Of a DNA stretch of 10,035 bases, positions 1 to 5,887 are shown piece by piece. The DNA is from Candidatus Omnitrophota bacterium (GTDB lineage Bacteria; Omnitrophota; Gorgyraeia; B26-G9). The notes beneath the pieces are model-generated. The model made no database searches. It was not told the origin of the DNA and saw only the letters and a program-made list of their open reading frames with translations. Where the stretch lies: NCBI GenBank assembly GCA_018399295.1, contig JAGYOO010000028.1:1-10035 (forward strand). Direction: 5' to 3'. The translations under genes and the position numbers were made by a program. The first letter of the stretch is position 1, and each line of letters opens with the position of its first letter.

Positions 1-723
1 TACCCCGCGCATAAGACCGCGGAGGCTACGGAATCGCTGTTCGCGCATAACTTTCTGCTGCACTTTGCCGCGGAGGGCGGAATTCCCGCCGCGATTCTGC
101 TGTTTCTGTTCATCCTGCTGGTGACAATCCCATCGGCTCCGGATAAGGACTGGATGGCGGGTATTGAGGCCGGGTTCTGGGCGTTTCTCGTTCATAATCT
201 TTTTGACTTTTCTTTTTCCCTGTTCCAGGCGTCATTTATCTGGTGGCTGTTTGCCGGAATGCTGGCCGGCAAAACGCTTTTAGCGGACCGGCCGCGTTTT
301 GTTGTATTTAAGATCTTTTTTTCTCTGCTTTCACTGACAGCCGCGGCTGGATTGTTATTTCTGGCTCTGGCTCAGAAGAATTTTAGACAGGCGGAACAGT
401 ATCTGGCCGCCGGGAAATTTGAACCTGCGGCGCGGGCCGCGGACTTGGCCTTACGGTTCTGGCCTTTAGATGACCGGGTTCATCTGCTGCTGGCCCGGAT
501 CGAGAGAGTAAGAAATCCTGGGCTTTCTTTGTCTGCTCTGGAAAGCTTTCTTAAGTCTATCAGTCTTAATCCTTATTATTCCTATAATTATTTTTATCTT
601 GGCACTTACCTTCTGGAAAAGAAGAGGCCGTCCGCCGCGCTTCCTTATTTAAGGGAGGCAGTCCGGCTTTATCCGTCAAAAGAACGTTTTTCCTCTATTC
701 TCCCTGAAGAATTTCTTCCTTGA
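1..723 (+). CDS. O-antigen ligase/polymerase-like (Wzy_C) membrane protein with C-terminal TPR tail, 5' truncated
   Basis: The reading frame is open from the first base, so only the last 240 residues are present; the GTG at 121 is internal. Visible residues 15-27 (AHNFLLHFAAEGG) and 64-70 (VHNLFDF) look like the conserved His-containing loops of the Wzy_C/WaaL family. Hydrophobic segments follow at about 28-43, 72-90 and 103-124. From about residue 128 the protein becomes soluble, with helix pairs resembling tetratricopeptide repeats, clearest at about 195-227 (pattern Y..LG.YLLEK...AALPYLREAVRLYPS). Family members join or polymerise glycans on undecaprenyl-linked or lipid A acceptors in the inner membrane, and a TPR tail is common in lineages outside the enterics. 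It ends 160 bp before mraZ and is probably a separate transcription unit. Whether it is a ligase, a polymerase or a protein O-glycosylase cannot be decided from this fragment. Confidence 0.75.
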   Translation, partial: YPAHKTAEATESLFAHNFLLHFAAEGGIPAAILLFLFILLVTIPSAPDKDWMAGIEAGFWAFLVHNLFDFSFSLFQASFIWWLFAGMLAGKTLLADRPRFVVFKIFFSLLSLTAAAGLLFLALAQKNFRQAEQYLAAGKFEPAARAADLALRFWPLDDRVHLLLARIERVRNPGLSLSALESFLKSISLNPYYSYNYFYLGTYLLEKKRPSAALPYLREAVRLYPSKERFSSILPEEFLP

Positions 724-796
724 AGCATACCTAAAGGCACAATATCTTGTGGGCCGGCCTGATATATTACCCCTTGCCATAGTAGCAATTAAAATC

Positions 797-818
797 GATA
801 AAAAAAGTTATTTTTTTC
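797..818 (+). promoter_or_regulatory. UP-like A/T tract upstream of the mraZ promoter
   Basis: Seven A (800-806) and seven T (811-817) flank GTTA, immediately upstream of the -35 box. With transcription starting near 856, this lies at about -59 to -38, where the alpha subunit of RNA polymerase binds UP elements, and the A-run then T-run order resembles the UP consensus. That it raises promoter strength is an inference. The tracts could also pair as a weak all-A:U hairpin, but that would be a poor terminator. Confidence 0.45.
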
Positions 819-820
819 TA

Positions 821-849
821 TTGACACTGTCTTCTACTTAAAGTATAGT
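821..849 (+). promoter_or_regulatory. sigma70-type promoter of the dcw operon (Pmra)
   Basis: A perfect -35 hexamer TTGACA (821-826) is followed after exactly 17 bp by TATAGT (844-849), a five-of-six match to the -10 consensus. Start of transcription is expected near 855-857, giving a leader of about 28 nt before the mraZ ATG at 884. It is the only strong promoter I can see in the window, and the tight gene packing downstream suggests it drives the whole cluster. Confidence 0.8.
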
Positions 850-851
850 TG

Positions 852-881
852 AAAGTGGTTAAAAGTGGAGGAAAGTGGAGT
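852..881 (+). promoter_or_regulatory. MraZ operator: three direct 10-bp AAAGTGG repeats
   Basis: AAAGTGG occurs at 852-858, 862-868 and 872-878, each followed by a 3-nt spacer (TTA, AGG, AGT), so the repeat period is exactly 10 bp, one helical turn. This matches what is known of MraZ sites: TGGG-containing boxes with 10-bp period in E. coli and AAAGTG(G/T)N3 repeats in mollicutes. The array begins 2 bp after the -10 box and covers the expected transcription start and the whole leader, which suits autorepression. A degenerate AAAGTAT at 840-846 lies 12 bp ahead of the first box, out of phase, and overlaps the -10. Confidence 0.85.
867..871 (+). promoter_or_regulatory. Shine-Dalgarno of mraZ embedded in the operator
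   Basis: GGAGG is formed by the end of the second AAAGTGG box and its spacer, 12 nt before the ATG at 884. The third box yields a GTGGAG only 3 nt from the ATG, too close for normal use. The ribosome site of mraZ is therefore made of operator sequence. Confidence 0.6.
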
Positions 882-883
882 AA

Positions 884-1324
884 ATGTTCTACGGCGAATT
901 CGAACATAGTATTGATACCAAAAGCCGTGCTATCATTCCGGCGAAGTTCCGGGAGGCGGTCAAAGATAATTTTATCGATAAATTCTTTTTGACCCGCGGT
1001 CTTGATGGGTGTCTGTTTCTGTTCACGGAAGAGGAATGGCGAAAACAGGAACAAAAGTTCAAGTCCATGCCGTTTACGCATCAGGAGGCAAGAAAATTTA
1101 ACCGTCTGTATTTTTCCGGCGCCTGTGAAGTGGTCTGTGACGGGCAGGGGAGAATACTCATCCCGCAGTACCTGAAAGAATTTGCCGGAGTGGAAAAAGA
1201 TATTGTGTTTGTCGGAGTTTCCAACCGGATTGAAATCTGGAGTAAACTCCGCTGGAAGGAATTTTATGAGACTTCTCGAGAAACCTTTGAAGAGACCGCC
1301 GAAAGACTCATGGATGTTCAGTGA
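884..1324 (+). CDS. mraZ: Transcriptional regulator MraZ
   Basis: A protein of 146 residues, the usual family length. It has the two SpoVT-AbrB-like halves of MraZ. The first starts MFYGEFEHSIDTKSR, with the DxKxR motif at D11-R15 (Ser14 where Gly is usual), followed by IIPAKFR at 17-23. The second has DGQGRILIP at 86-94 and a trailing VGVSNRIEIW at 110-119. MraZ forms ring-shaped oligomers that bind direct repeats in its own promoter and usually represses the dcw operon. The start is fixed by the conserved MF.GE N-terminus. The repeat array directly upstream is the expected target, so autoregulation is strongly suggested. It is the first gene of the operon and overlaps rsmH by 11 bp. Confidence 0.97.
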   Translation: MFYGEFEHSIDTKSRAIIPAKFREAVKDNFIDKFFLTRGLDGCLFLFTEEEWRKQEQKFKSMPFTHQEARKFNRLYFSGACEVVCDGQGRILIPQYLKEFAGVEKDIVFVGVSNRIEIWSKLRWKEFYETSRETFEETAERLMDVQ

Positions 1325-2225
1325 CGGCGAAGGATCGCCGGGCCGACACACCCCTGTTATGCTTGAGGAAGTGCTTGCGTATCTTCAACCTTCGCCAGGG
1401 AAGGTAATAGTTGATGGTACGGTGGGGGAGGGGGGGCATAGTGAAGGCATCTTGGGAAAGATAACGCCGGACGGCTATCTCATCGGCATAGATCAGGATG
1501 ATGATGCCCTGAGAGTGAGCCGCCGGCGTCTTTCTCATTTCGGTGAGGCCTTTACCCTGGTGCAGGGGAACTTTCGCGATATTGAGCGGATTGTCGTGGG
1601 CGCGGGTTTCGAACGGGTAAACGGGATAGTTCTGGATCTGGGTGTCTCCCGAATGCAGCTTACCACGCCTGAACGGGGGTTCAGCTTCCGGGAAGAAGGG
1701 CCTTTGAATATGCGGATGGACAAGCGGGGCCAGATCACCGCTTTTGACCTGGTTAATAATCTTTCTGAAGAGGAGCTTGCCAATCTGATCTATCGCTATG
1801 GGGAAGAACGTTACAGCCGCCGGATCGCCCGGCAAATAATTCGGGAGAGGCAGCAGAGCCCGGTAACTACCACCTCCCGACTTGCCGAAGTGGTAAGCCT
1901 GGCGTTTCCGCCCCGGGAAAGATACCGCAGGATGCATCCGGCTACGCGTACATTCATGGCCCTGCGGATTGCCGTGAATCGAGAGCTGGAGGTTTTGCCG
2001 GATGCCCTCGACGGAGCGGTCAGTCTGCTGGAAGCCAAAGGCCGTCTTTGCGTGATTACCTTTCACTCACTTGAGGACCGGATTGTTAAACACCGGTTCA
2101 AGGAGTTTGCTCAGGAAAAAAGAGTAAATATTCTTACGAAAAAGCCTCTGCGGCCGTCACCCGCGGAAGTCGACTCGAACCCGCCCAGCCGAAGCGCGAA
2201 GCTGCGGGTTGTTGAAAAAATATGA
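1314..2225 (+). CDS. rsmH: 16S rRNA (cytosine(1402)-N(4))-methyltransferase RsmH (MraW)
   Basis: A protein of 303 residues, close to the usual 310. RsmH uses S-adenosylmethionine to methylate N4 of C1402 in the 16S rRNA decoding centre. Motifs in order: HTPVMLEEVL (12-21), SAM-binding DGTVGEGGH (34-42), GIDQDDDAL (58-66), VLDLGVSRMQL (106-116), ERGFSF...GPLNMRMD (120-136), YGEERYSRRIAR (162-173), HPATRTFMALRIAVNREL (208-225), ITFHSLEDRIVK (248-259) and SRSAKLRVVEK (292-302). The ATG at 1314 is chosen because the next in-frame ATG (1359) would remove HTPV, and frame continuing upstream to 1182 lies inside mraZ. It overlaps the end of mraZ by 11 bp and has only a weak ribosome site, so coupled translation is likely. 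Two positions normally conserved are changed: Arg113 in DLGVS(S) and Asn132 in GPL(D)MRMD. Confidence 0.97.
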   Translation: MFSDGEGSPGRHTPVMLEEVLAYLQPSPGKVIVDGTVGEGGHSEGILGKITPDGYLIGIDQDDDALRVSRRRLSHFGEAFTLVQGNFRDIERIVVGAGFERVNGIVLDLGVSRMQLTTPERGFSFREEGPLNMRMDKRGQITAFDLVNNLSEEELANLIYRYGEERYSRRIARQIIRERQQSPVTTTSRLAEVVSLAFPPRERYRRMHPATRTFMALRIAVNRELEVLPDALDGAVSLLEAKGRLCVITFHSLEDRIVKHRFKEFAQEKRVNILTKKPLRPSPAEVDSNPPSRSAKLRVVEKI

Positions 2226-2247
2226 CAGGTTTACGAAAGGTCGAGGC

Positions 2248-2622
2248 ATGAATCTTAAAAGTGTATTCTGCTGCGTAACCTTCATGACCTTCTTATGTAT
2301 CGGCTATGTCAGTCAGCAGACGGCCATCGTGAAACTTAGTTATGAATTGAGGATCCGGGAGAACCGGTTCAATGAGATAATTGACCATAACCGGGTATTG
2401 GTATACAATAATAGCAGTTTAAAGGCCCCGCGGTATCTGGCCGGGAAACTCGAACAGAATTCCCGCCAGTTGTGCCTGCCGGATATGGATTCAGTAGCAA
2501 AAGTCAAACTTGTCCGGCGGTTGGATGTTCAACCGGTAAAATCTTCTTTCAACCGTCTGAAACAGAATCTGCTGGATGTGTTTATTCCTAAGGCGCAGGC
2601 GGCTCTGGATAAAGACAAGTAG
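2248..2622 (+). CDS. ftsL: FtsL-like bitopic division protein
   Basis: A protein of 124 residues, identified by position between rsmH and ftsI and by architecture more than by sequence. A very short N-terminus (MNLK) is followed by one membrane segment at about residues 5-21, then a polar heptad-like helix at about 24-50 (ELRIRENRF...HNRVLVYNNSSL) as in FtsL/DivIC proteins. These pair with FtsB and activate FtsW-FtsI at the septum, with the coiled coil outside the inner membrane. About 70 residues follow the coiled coil, ending in a Lys- and Ala-rich stretch (PKAQAALDKDK), longer than in minimal FtsL proteins. ATG 2248 is preferred because AAAGG lies 7 nt upstream and the hydrophobic segment then sits at the N-terminus; a TTG at 2209 inside rsmH would add 13 residues. 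There is a 22-nt gap after rsmH. Confidence 0.72.
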   Translation: MNLKSVFCCVTFMTFLCIGYVSQQTAIVKLSYELRIRENRFNEIIDHNRVLVYNNSSLKAPRYLAGKLEQNSRQLCLPDMDSVAKVKLVRRLDVQPVKSSFNRLKQNLLDVFIPKAQAALDKDK

Positions 2623-2684
2623 TCCTTTTCCCCCGGCTGAAATCGCTTAATTATTCGACAACCATCACCAATAATTTAATTAAT

Positions 2685-4412
2685 GTGGATAAAAGGGCGC
2701 AAAAAGTCCGCCTTTCGCTAGTCTTTATAGTCTTCCTGGTTTTTCTGTCCGCCGTTCTTGTCCGTTTGTTCTATGTTCAGGTGCTTAACAACGATAAGTA
2801 CGCCCGTCTTGCCGAAGCCCAGCATTTGTCGACATTTATTCTTAAACCGCAACGTGGCTGGATCTACGATCGCAATAAGCGTGTTCTCGCGATGAGCCTG
2901 AAGGTTTCATCGGTCTACGCTGTCCCCCGTGATATCCCTGAAGATGACAAGCAAAGAATCGCCGTTGAGCTTTCCCGTGTGCTTGGTCTTGAATCTGAAT
3001 TTATTTTGACCCGGTTGTCGAAGGATAAGGCCTTTGTCTGGATCAAACGAAGGATAAGCGAAGAAGAGCACCGCGAATTGCGGGAGTTAAAGCTGCGGGG
3101 AGTCGGGTTTATTAAAGAAAACAAACGCCATTATCCGAATCAGGAGCTTGCCGCGCATATTATCGGGTTCGCGGGTGTTGATGAACAGGGACTCGAAGGA
3201 CTGGAACTTTTTTCGCAGGAATACCTTAAGGGCGTTCCCGGCCGGCGGGCCTTGCTGCGGGATGCCAAGCAGCGGGTTTTGCCGGGGTTTGAATATGACT
3301 TTGTGCCGCCGGTCGATGGACATGACTTGATTCTTACTATTGATCAGACTATTCAGCACTATGTTGAGCGGGAACTGAGTCTGGCTTTTTCAAAAAATAA
3401 CGCTGAGGGCGGATCCATAGTGGTGATGGATCCGTTTACCGGCGAGATCTTCGCTCTTGCGAACCGTCCGGGCTTTGATCCGAATAGATTTGCCGAAGCT
3501 GAAAGCTCGCAACGAAGGAACCGGGCGGTAACTGATTATTTTGAGCCGGGTTCTACTTTTAAGATCATTACCGCAAGTGCTGCCTTGAATGAAGGCCGGG
3601 TAAAGCTTGGCGAGATATTCGACTGTGAGAATGGGGCATACCGGGTCGGCGGACACACGCTGCATGATCACCGGCCTCACGGAAAGATGACCTTTGTCGA
3701 AATAATCGAAAAATCAAGTAACATCGGGACCGTAAAAGTGGCGCAGAAGCTGGGTGAGGAACTTTTATACCGTTATATACGGCGGTTCGGATTCGGGACG
3801 CGGACCGGTATCGATCTTCCGGGTGAGGTTGGAGGATTTATCCGTCCGGTCTCTCAATGGTCCCGGACCTCGATAACCGCTCTACCCATGGGTCACGAGA
3901 TAACTGTTACAGTAGTCCAGATGGCCCGGGCCATGGCGGCAATTGCTAACGGCGGATACCTGGTCCAGCCGTACGTGGTCAGCCGGGTAGTGGATAAGCA
4001 GGGAGAACTGATCGAAGACAAATCACCGCAAGTTAGGGAGAGGATTATTGAAGCGGAGACCGCGCTAAAGATGAAAGGGATCCTTAAAGGGGTCGTTGAA
4101 AAAGGTACCGGAAGGAACGCGGCTCCCAAAGGTTATACCGCTGCTGGTAAAACCGGTACCGCCCAGAAGATTAGTCCGGAGGGGGGCTATTCTCACAGCG
4201 AATTCGTGGCCTCGTTTATCGGGTTTACTCCGGTTGAGAATCCCAGATTTGTTATTGCCGTGGTCTTTGATAACCCGCGACCGTCCTATTACGGCGGAAC
4301 AGTCTGCGCGCCGGTATTTAAAAATATCGCGGAGAATATTCTTCGGTACGCTGAGGTCCCGGAAGAGGAAGTTCAGATTGTACCGGCCTTGCCAAAGGAG
4401 ATTGAGGATTAA
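2685..4412 (+). CDS. ftsI: Septal peptidoglycan transpeptidase FtsI (PBP3, class B penicillin-binding protein)
   Basis: A protein of 575 residues that cross-links septal peptidoglycan in the periplasm with FtsW. A short basic N-terminus precedes one membrane anchor (about 10-28), then the dimerisation region beginning PQRGWIYDRN (55-64) and running through HIIGF (158-162) and GLEGLE (169-174). The transpeptidase domain has all three penicillin-binding motifs: STFK at 290-293 (nucleophile Ser290) within FEPGSTFK, SSN at 344-346 and KTG at 489-491. No C-terminal PASTA repeats are present, unlike SpoVD or PBP2x. The GTG start gives the expected short cytoplasmic tail, but no Shine-Dalgarno is visible before it; the 62-bp gap after ftsL is strikingly AT-rich. 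An ATG at 2683 is out of frame. Confidence 0.95.
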   Translation: MDKRAQKVRLSLVFIVFLVFLSAVLVRLFYVQVLNNDKYARLAEAQHLSTFILKPQRGWIYDRNKRVLAMSLKVSSVYAVPRDIPEDDKQRIAVELSRVLGLESEFILTRLSKDKAFVWIKRRISEEEHRELRELKLRGVGFIKENKRHYPNQELAAHIIGFAGVDEQGLEGLELFSQEYLKGVPGRRALLRDAKQRVLPGFEYDFVPPVDGHDLILTIDQTIQHYVERELSLAFSKNNAEGGSIVVMDPFTGEIFALANRPGFDPNRFAEAESSQRRNRAVTDYFEPGSTFKIITASAALNEGRVKLGEIFDCENGAYRVGGHTLHDHRPHGKMTFVEIIEKSSNIGTVKVAQKLGEELLYRYIRRFGFGTRTGIDLPGEVGGFIRPVSQWSRTSITALPMGHEITVTVVQMARAMAAIANGGYLVQPYVVSRVVDKQGELIEDKSPQVRERIIEAETALKMKGILKGVVEKGTGRNAAPKGYTAAGKTGTAQKISPEGGYSHSEFVASFIGFTPVENPRFVIAVVFDNPRPSYYGGTVCAPVFKNIAENILRYAEVPEEEVQIVPALPKEIED

Positions 4413-4417
4413 AAACT

Positions 4418-5887
4418 GTGAAAATAAAAGATCTCATTGAGCTGGTCGGTGGAACGCTGAGCGGGCCGCGGGCGGAAGACACGATTAGCGGACTGACGCT
4501 GGATTCCCGACAGGTCGAACCGGGTTACTGCTTTATCGCTCTGCCGGGCGCGTTGCTTGACGGCCGGGATTATGTCCGGCAGGCGGTTGAAAACGGAGCC
4601 GTTTTAATTCTGCACGATGACAGGTATCCCTTGTCCGGGCCGCTTTGCGGACCGGTTGTTGCCGCGGTATCTGATCTGCGGAAAAGGTTAGCATGTCTGG
4701 CCGCGGGATTTTACGGTCTTCCGGAAAAAGTTTTTAAGTTGATCGGAGTTACCGGGACTAACGGCAAGACCACCGTATCCTGGCTGCTGGAAAGACTATT
4801 GTCCGGACCCGCTTCGTGCGGTCTGATCGGTACAATCGCGCACCGGGTCGGAGAAAAAAGGTATGCCGCAAGAAATACTACTCCCGACCTGCTCAGTCTG
4901 TACCGGATGCTGGCGGAGATGCGGGAGGCCGGCCTGTCCCGGGCGGTGATGGAAGTATCCTCGCATGCCCTTGATCAGGGGCGGGTGGAGGGGCTGGAAT
5001 TTCAGACAGCCGTGTTTACCAATCTTACCAGGGATCACCTTGACTATCACAAGACAATGGAGAATTACTTTCAGGTTAAGTCCCGCCTGTTTTCCGGATT
5101 AAAGGAAGAGAACACGGCGGTATTGAATTATGATGATCCCTACGGCAGGGATCTTGGCCGGTTGACTCCGGCCCGCGTTTTTTCTTACGCTATCGCTGAT
5201 CCTGAAGCTGATTATCGGGCCGAAGACATCCGGATAAACGCCGACGGCACCGGATTCAACCTGATCTATCCCAATGGAGCCCTTGGCCTGTTCAGTCCGC
5301 TTGTAGGCCGGCATAATGTCTACAACCTTCTGGCCGCCTGCGCGGCCGCGAGCGCGGCTGGGATTCCTTTGGAAGAGGTTTCCGGAAGAATCGCCGGATT
5401 GCCCCAGGTGCCCGGCCGGATGGAACGGTTTGACCTGGCCCGGGATGTCCGGGTTTTTGTCGACTATGCCCATACTCCGGATGCCTTGGCTAACGTTCTT
5501 TCCGCTCTGCGGCAATTGAATCCCCAACGGCTGCATGTGGTCTTTGGCTGCGGAGGAGACAGGGACCGGGGTAAGCGCCCCCGCATGGGTGATGTTGCGG
5601 CAGGCCTGGCTGATACCGTGACCCTGACCAGTGATAATCCGAGGAATGAAGATCCCGGGGAAATATTAAACGAGATCGTTTCCGGGTTTTCCGCGGGTTT
5701 TACCGGCTACCGGATTATCGAAGACCGGGAGTCGGCAATCCGGACGGCATGCGAGCAGGCCGGACCGGGGGATTTTGTTCTGGTCGCGGGTAAAGGCCAT
5801 GAGAATTACCAGATATTCCGGGACCGGACCGTCCGGTTTGACGACCGGGAGATAGTGAAAAATCTGAGGCGCGGATGTTCGAACTGA
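4418..5887 (+). CDS. murE: UDP-MurNAc-L-Ala-D-Glu:meso-diaminopimelate ligase MurE
   Basis: A protein of 489 residues, normal for the family. It adds the third amino acid to the UDP-MurNAc-dipeptide in the cytoplasm, using ATP. An N-terminal UDP-binding domain (LTLDSRQVEPGYCFIAL, 27-43) precedes the Mur ligase P-loop GVTGTNGKTT (110-119), RNTTPD (152-157), MEVSSHALDQGR (178-189), TRDHLDYH (204-211), the lysine expected to be carbamylated (K221), and GRHNVYN (297-303). The C-terminal domain has VDYAHTPDAL (348-357), DNPRNEDP (406-413) and GKGHENYQ (458-465). DNPR is the signature of meso-diaminopimelate selection; lysine-adding enzymes differ there. It starts with GTG 5 nt after ftsI, with GAGG at 4404-4407 as probable ribosome site, and overlaps murF by 13 bp. 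Confidence 0.97.
   Translation: MKIKDLIELVGGTLSGPRAEDTISGLTLDSRQVEPGYCFIALPGALLDGRDYVRQAVENGAVLILHDDRYPLSGPLCGPVVAAVSDLRKRLACLAAGFYGLPEKVFKLIGVTGTNGKTTVSWLLERLLSGPASCGLIGTIAHRVGEKRYAARNTTPDLLSLYRMLAEMREAGLSRAVMEVSSHALDQGRVEGLEFQTAVFTNLTRDHLDYHKTMENYFQVKSRLFSGLKEENTAVLNYDDPYGRDLGRLTPARVFSYAIADPEADYRAEDIRINADGTGFNLIYPNGALGLFSPLVGRHNVYNLLAACAAASAAGIPLEEVSGRIAGLPQVPGRMERFDLARDVRVFVDYAHTPDALANVLSALRQLNPQRLHVVFGCGGDRDRGKRPRMGDVAAGLADTVTLTSDNPRNEDPGEILNEIVSGFSAGFTGYRIIEDRESAIRTACEQAGPGDFVLVAGKGHENYQIFRDRTVRFDDREIVKNLRRGCSN

Noticed and set aside
724..796. Rho-independent terminator after the upstream gene
   Set aside because: The best hairpin (CACAA/TTGTG at 738-751) has a 5-bp stem and no following T-run; the later T-run at 811-817 pairs only with an A-run. 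No convincing terminator is visible.
1182..1313. Upstream extension of rsmH to an ATG at 1182
   Set aside because: The added 44 residues come from the mraZ coding sequence in another frame and do not resemble an RsmH N-terminus.
818..1351. Minus-strand open frame (177 codons) opposite mraZ and its promoter
   Set aside because: It would overlap the promoter, the operator and a conserved gene, and shows no family features.
1308..2066. Long minus-strand open frame (252 codons) opposite rsmH
   Set aside because: It lies entirely opposite a gene with full motif conservation, its translation has no recognisable domain, and no minus-strand promoter or ribosome site supports it.
2209..2247. TTG start at 2209 for the FtsL-like gene
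   Set aside because: It lies inside the end of rsmH without a ribosome site, whereas ATG 2248 has AAAGG at proper spacing.
2655..2683. Full sigma70 promoter with -35 TCGACA in the ftsL-ftsI gap
   Set aside because: No good -10 hexamer lies 16-18 bp downstream; only the possible -10-like AATAAT remains, noted as a weak finding.
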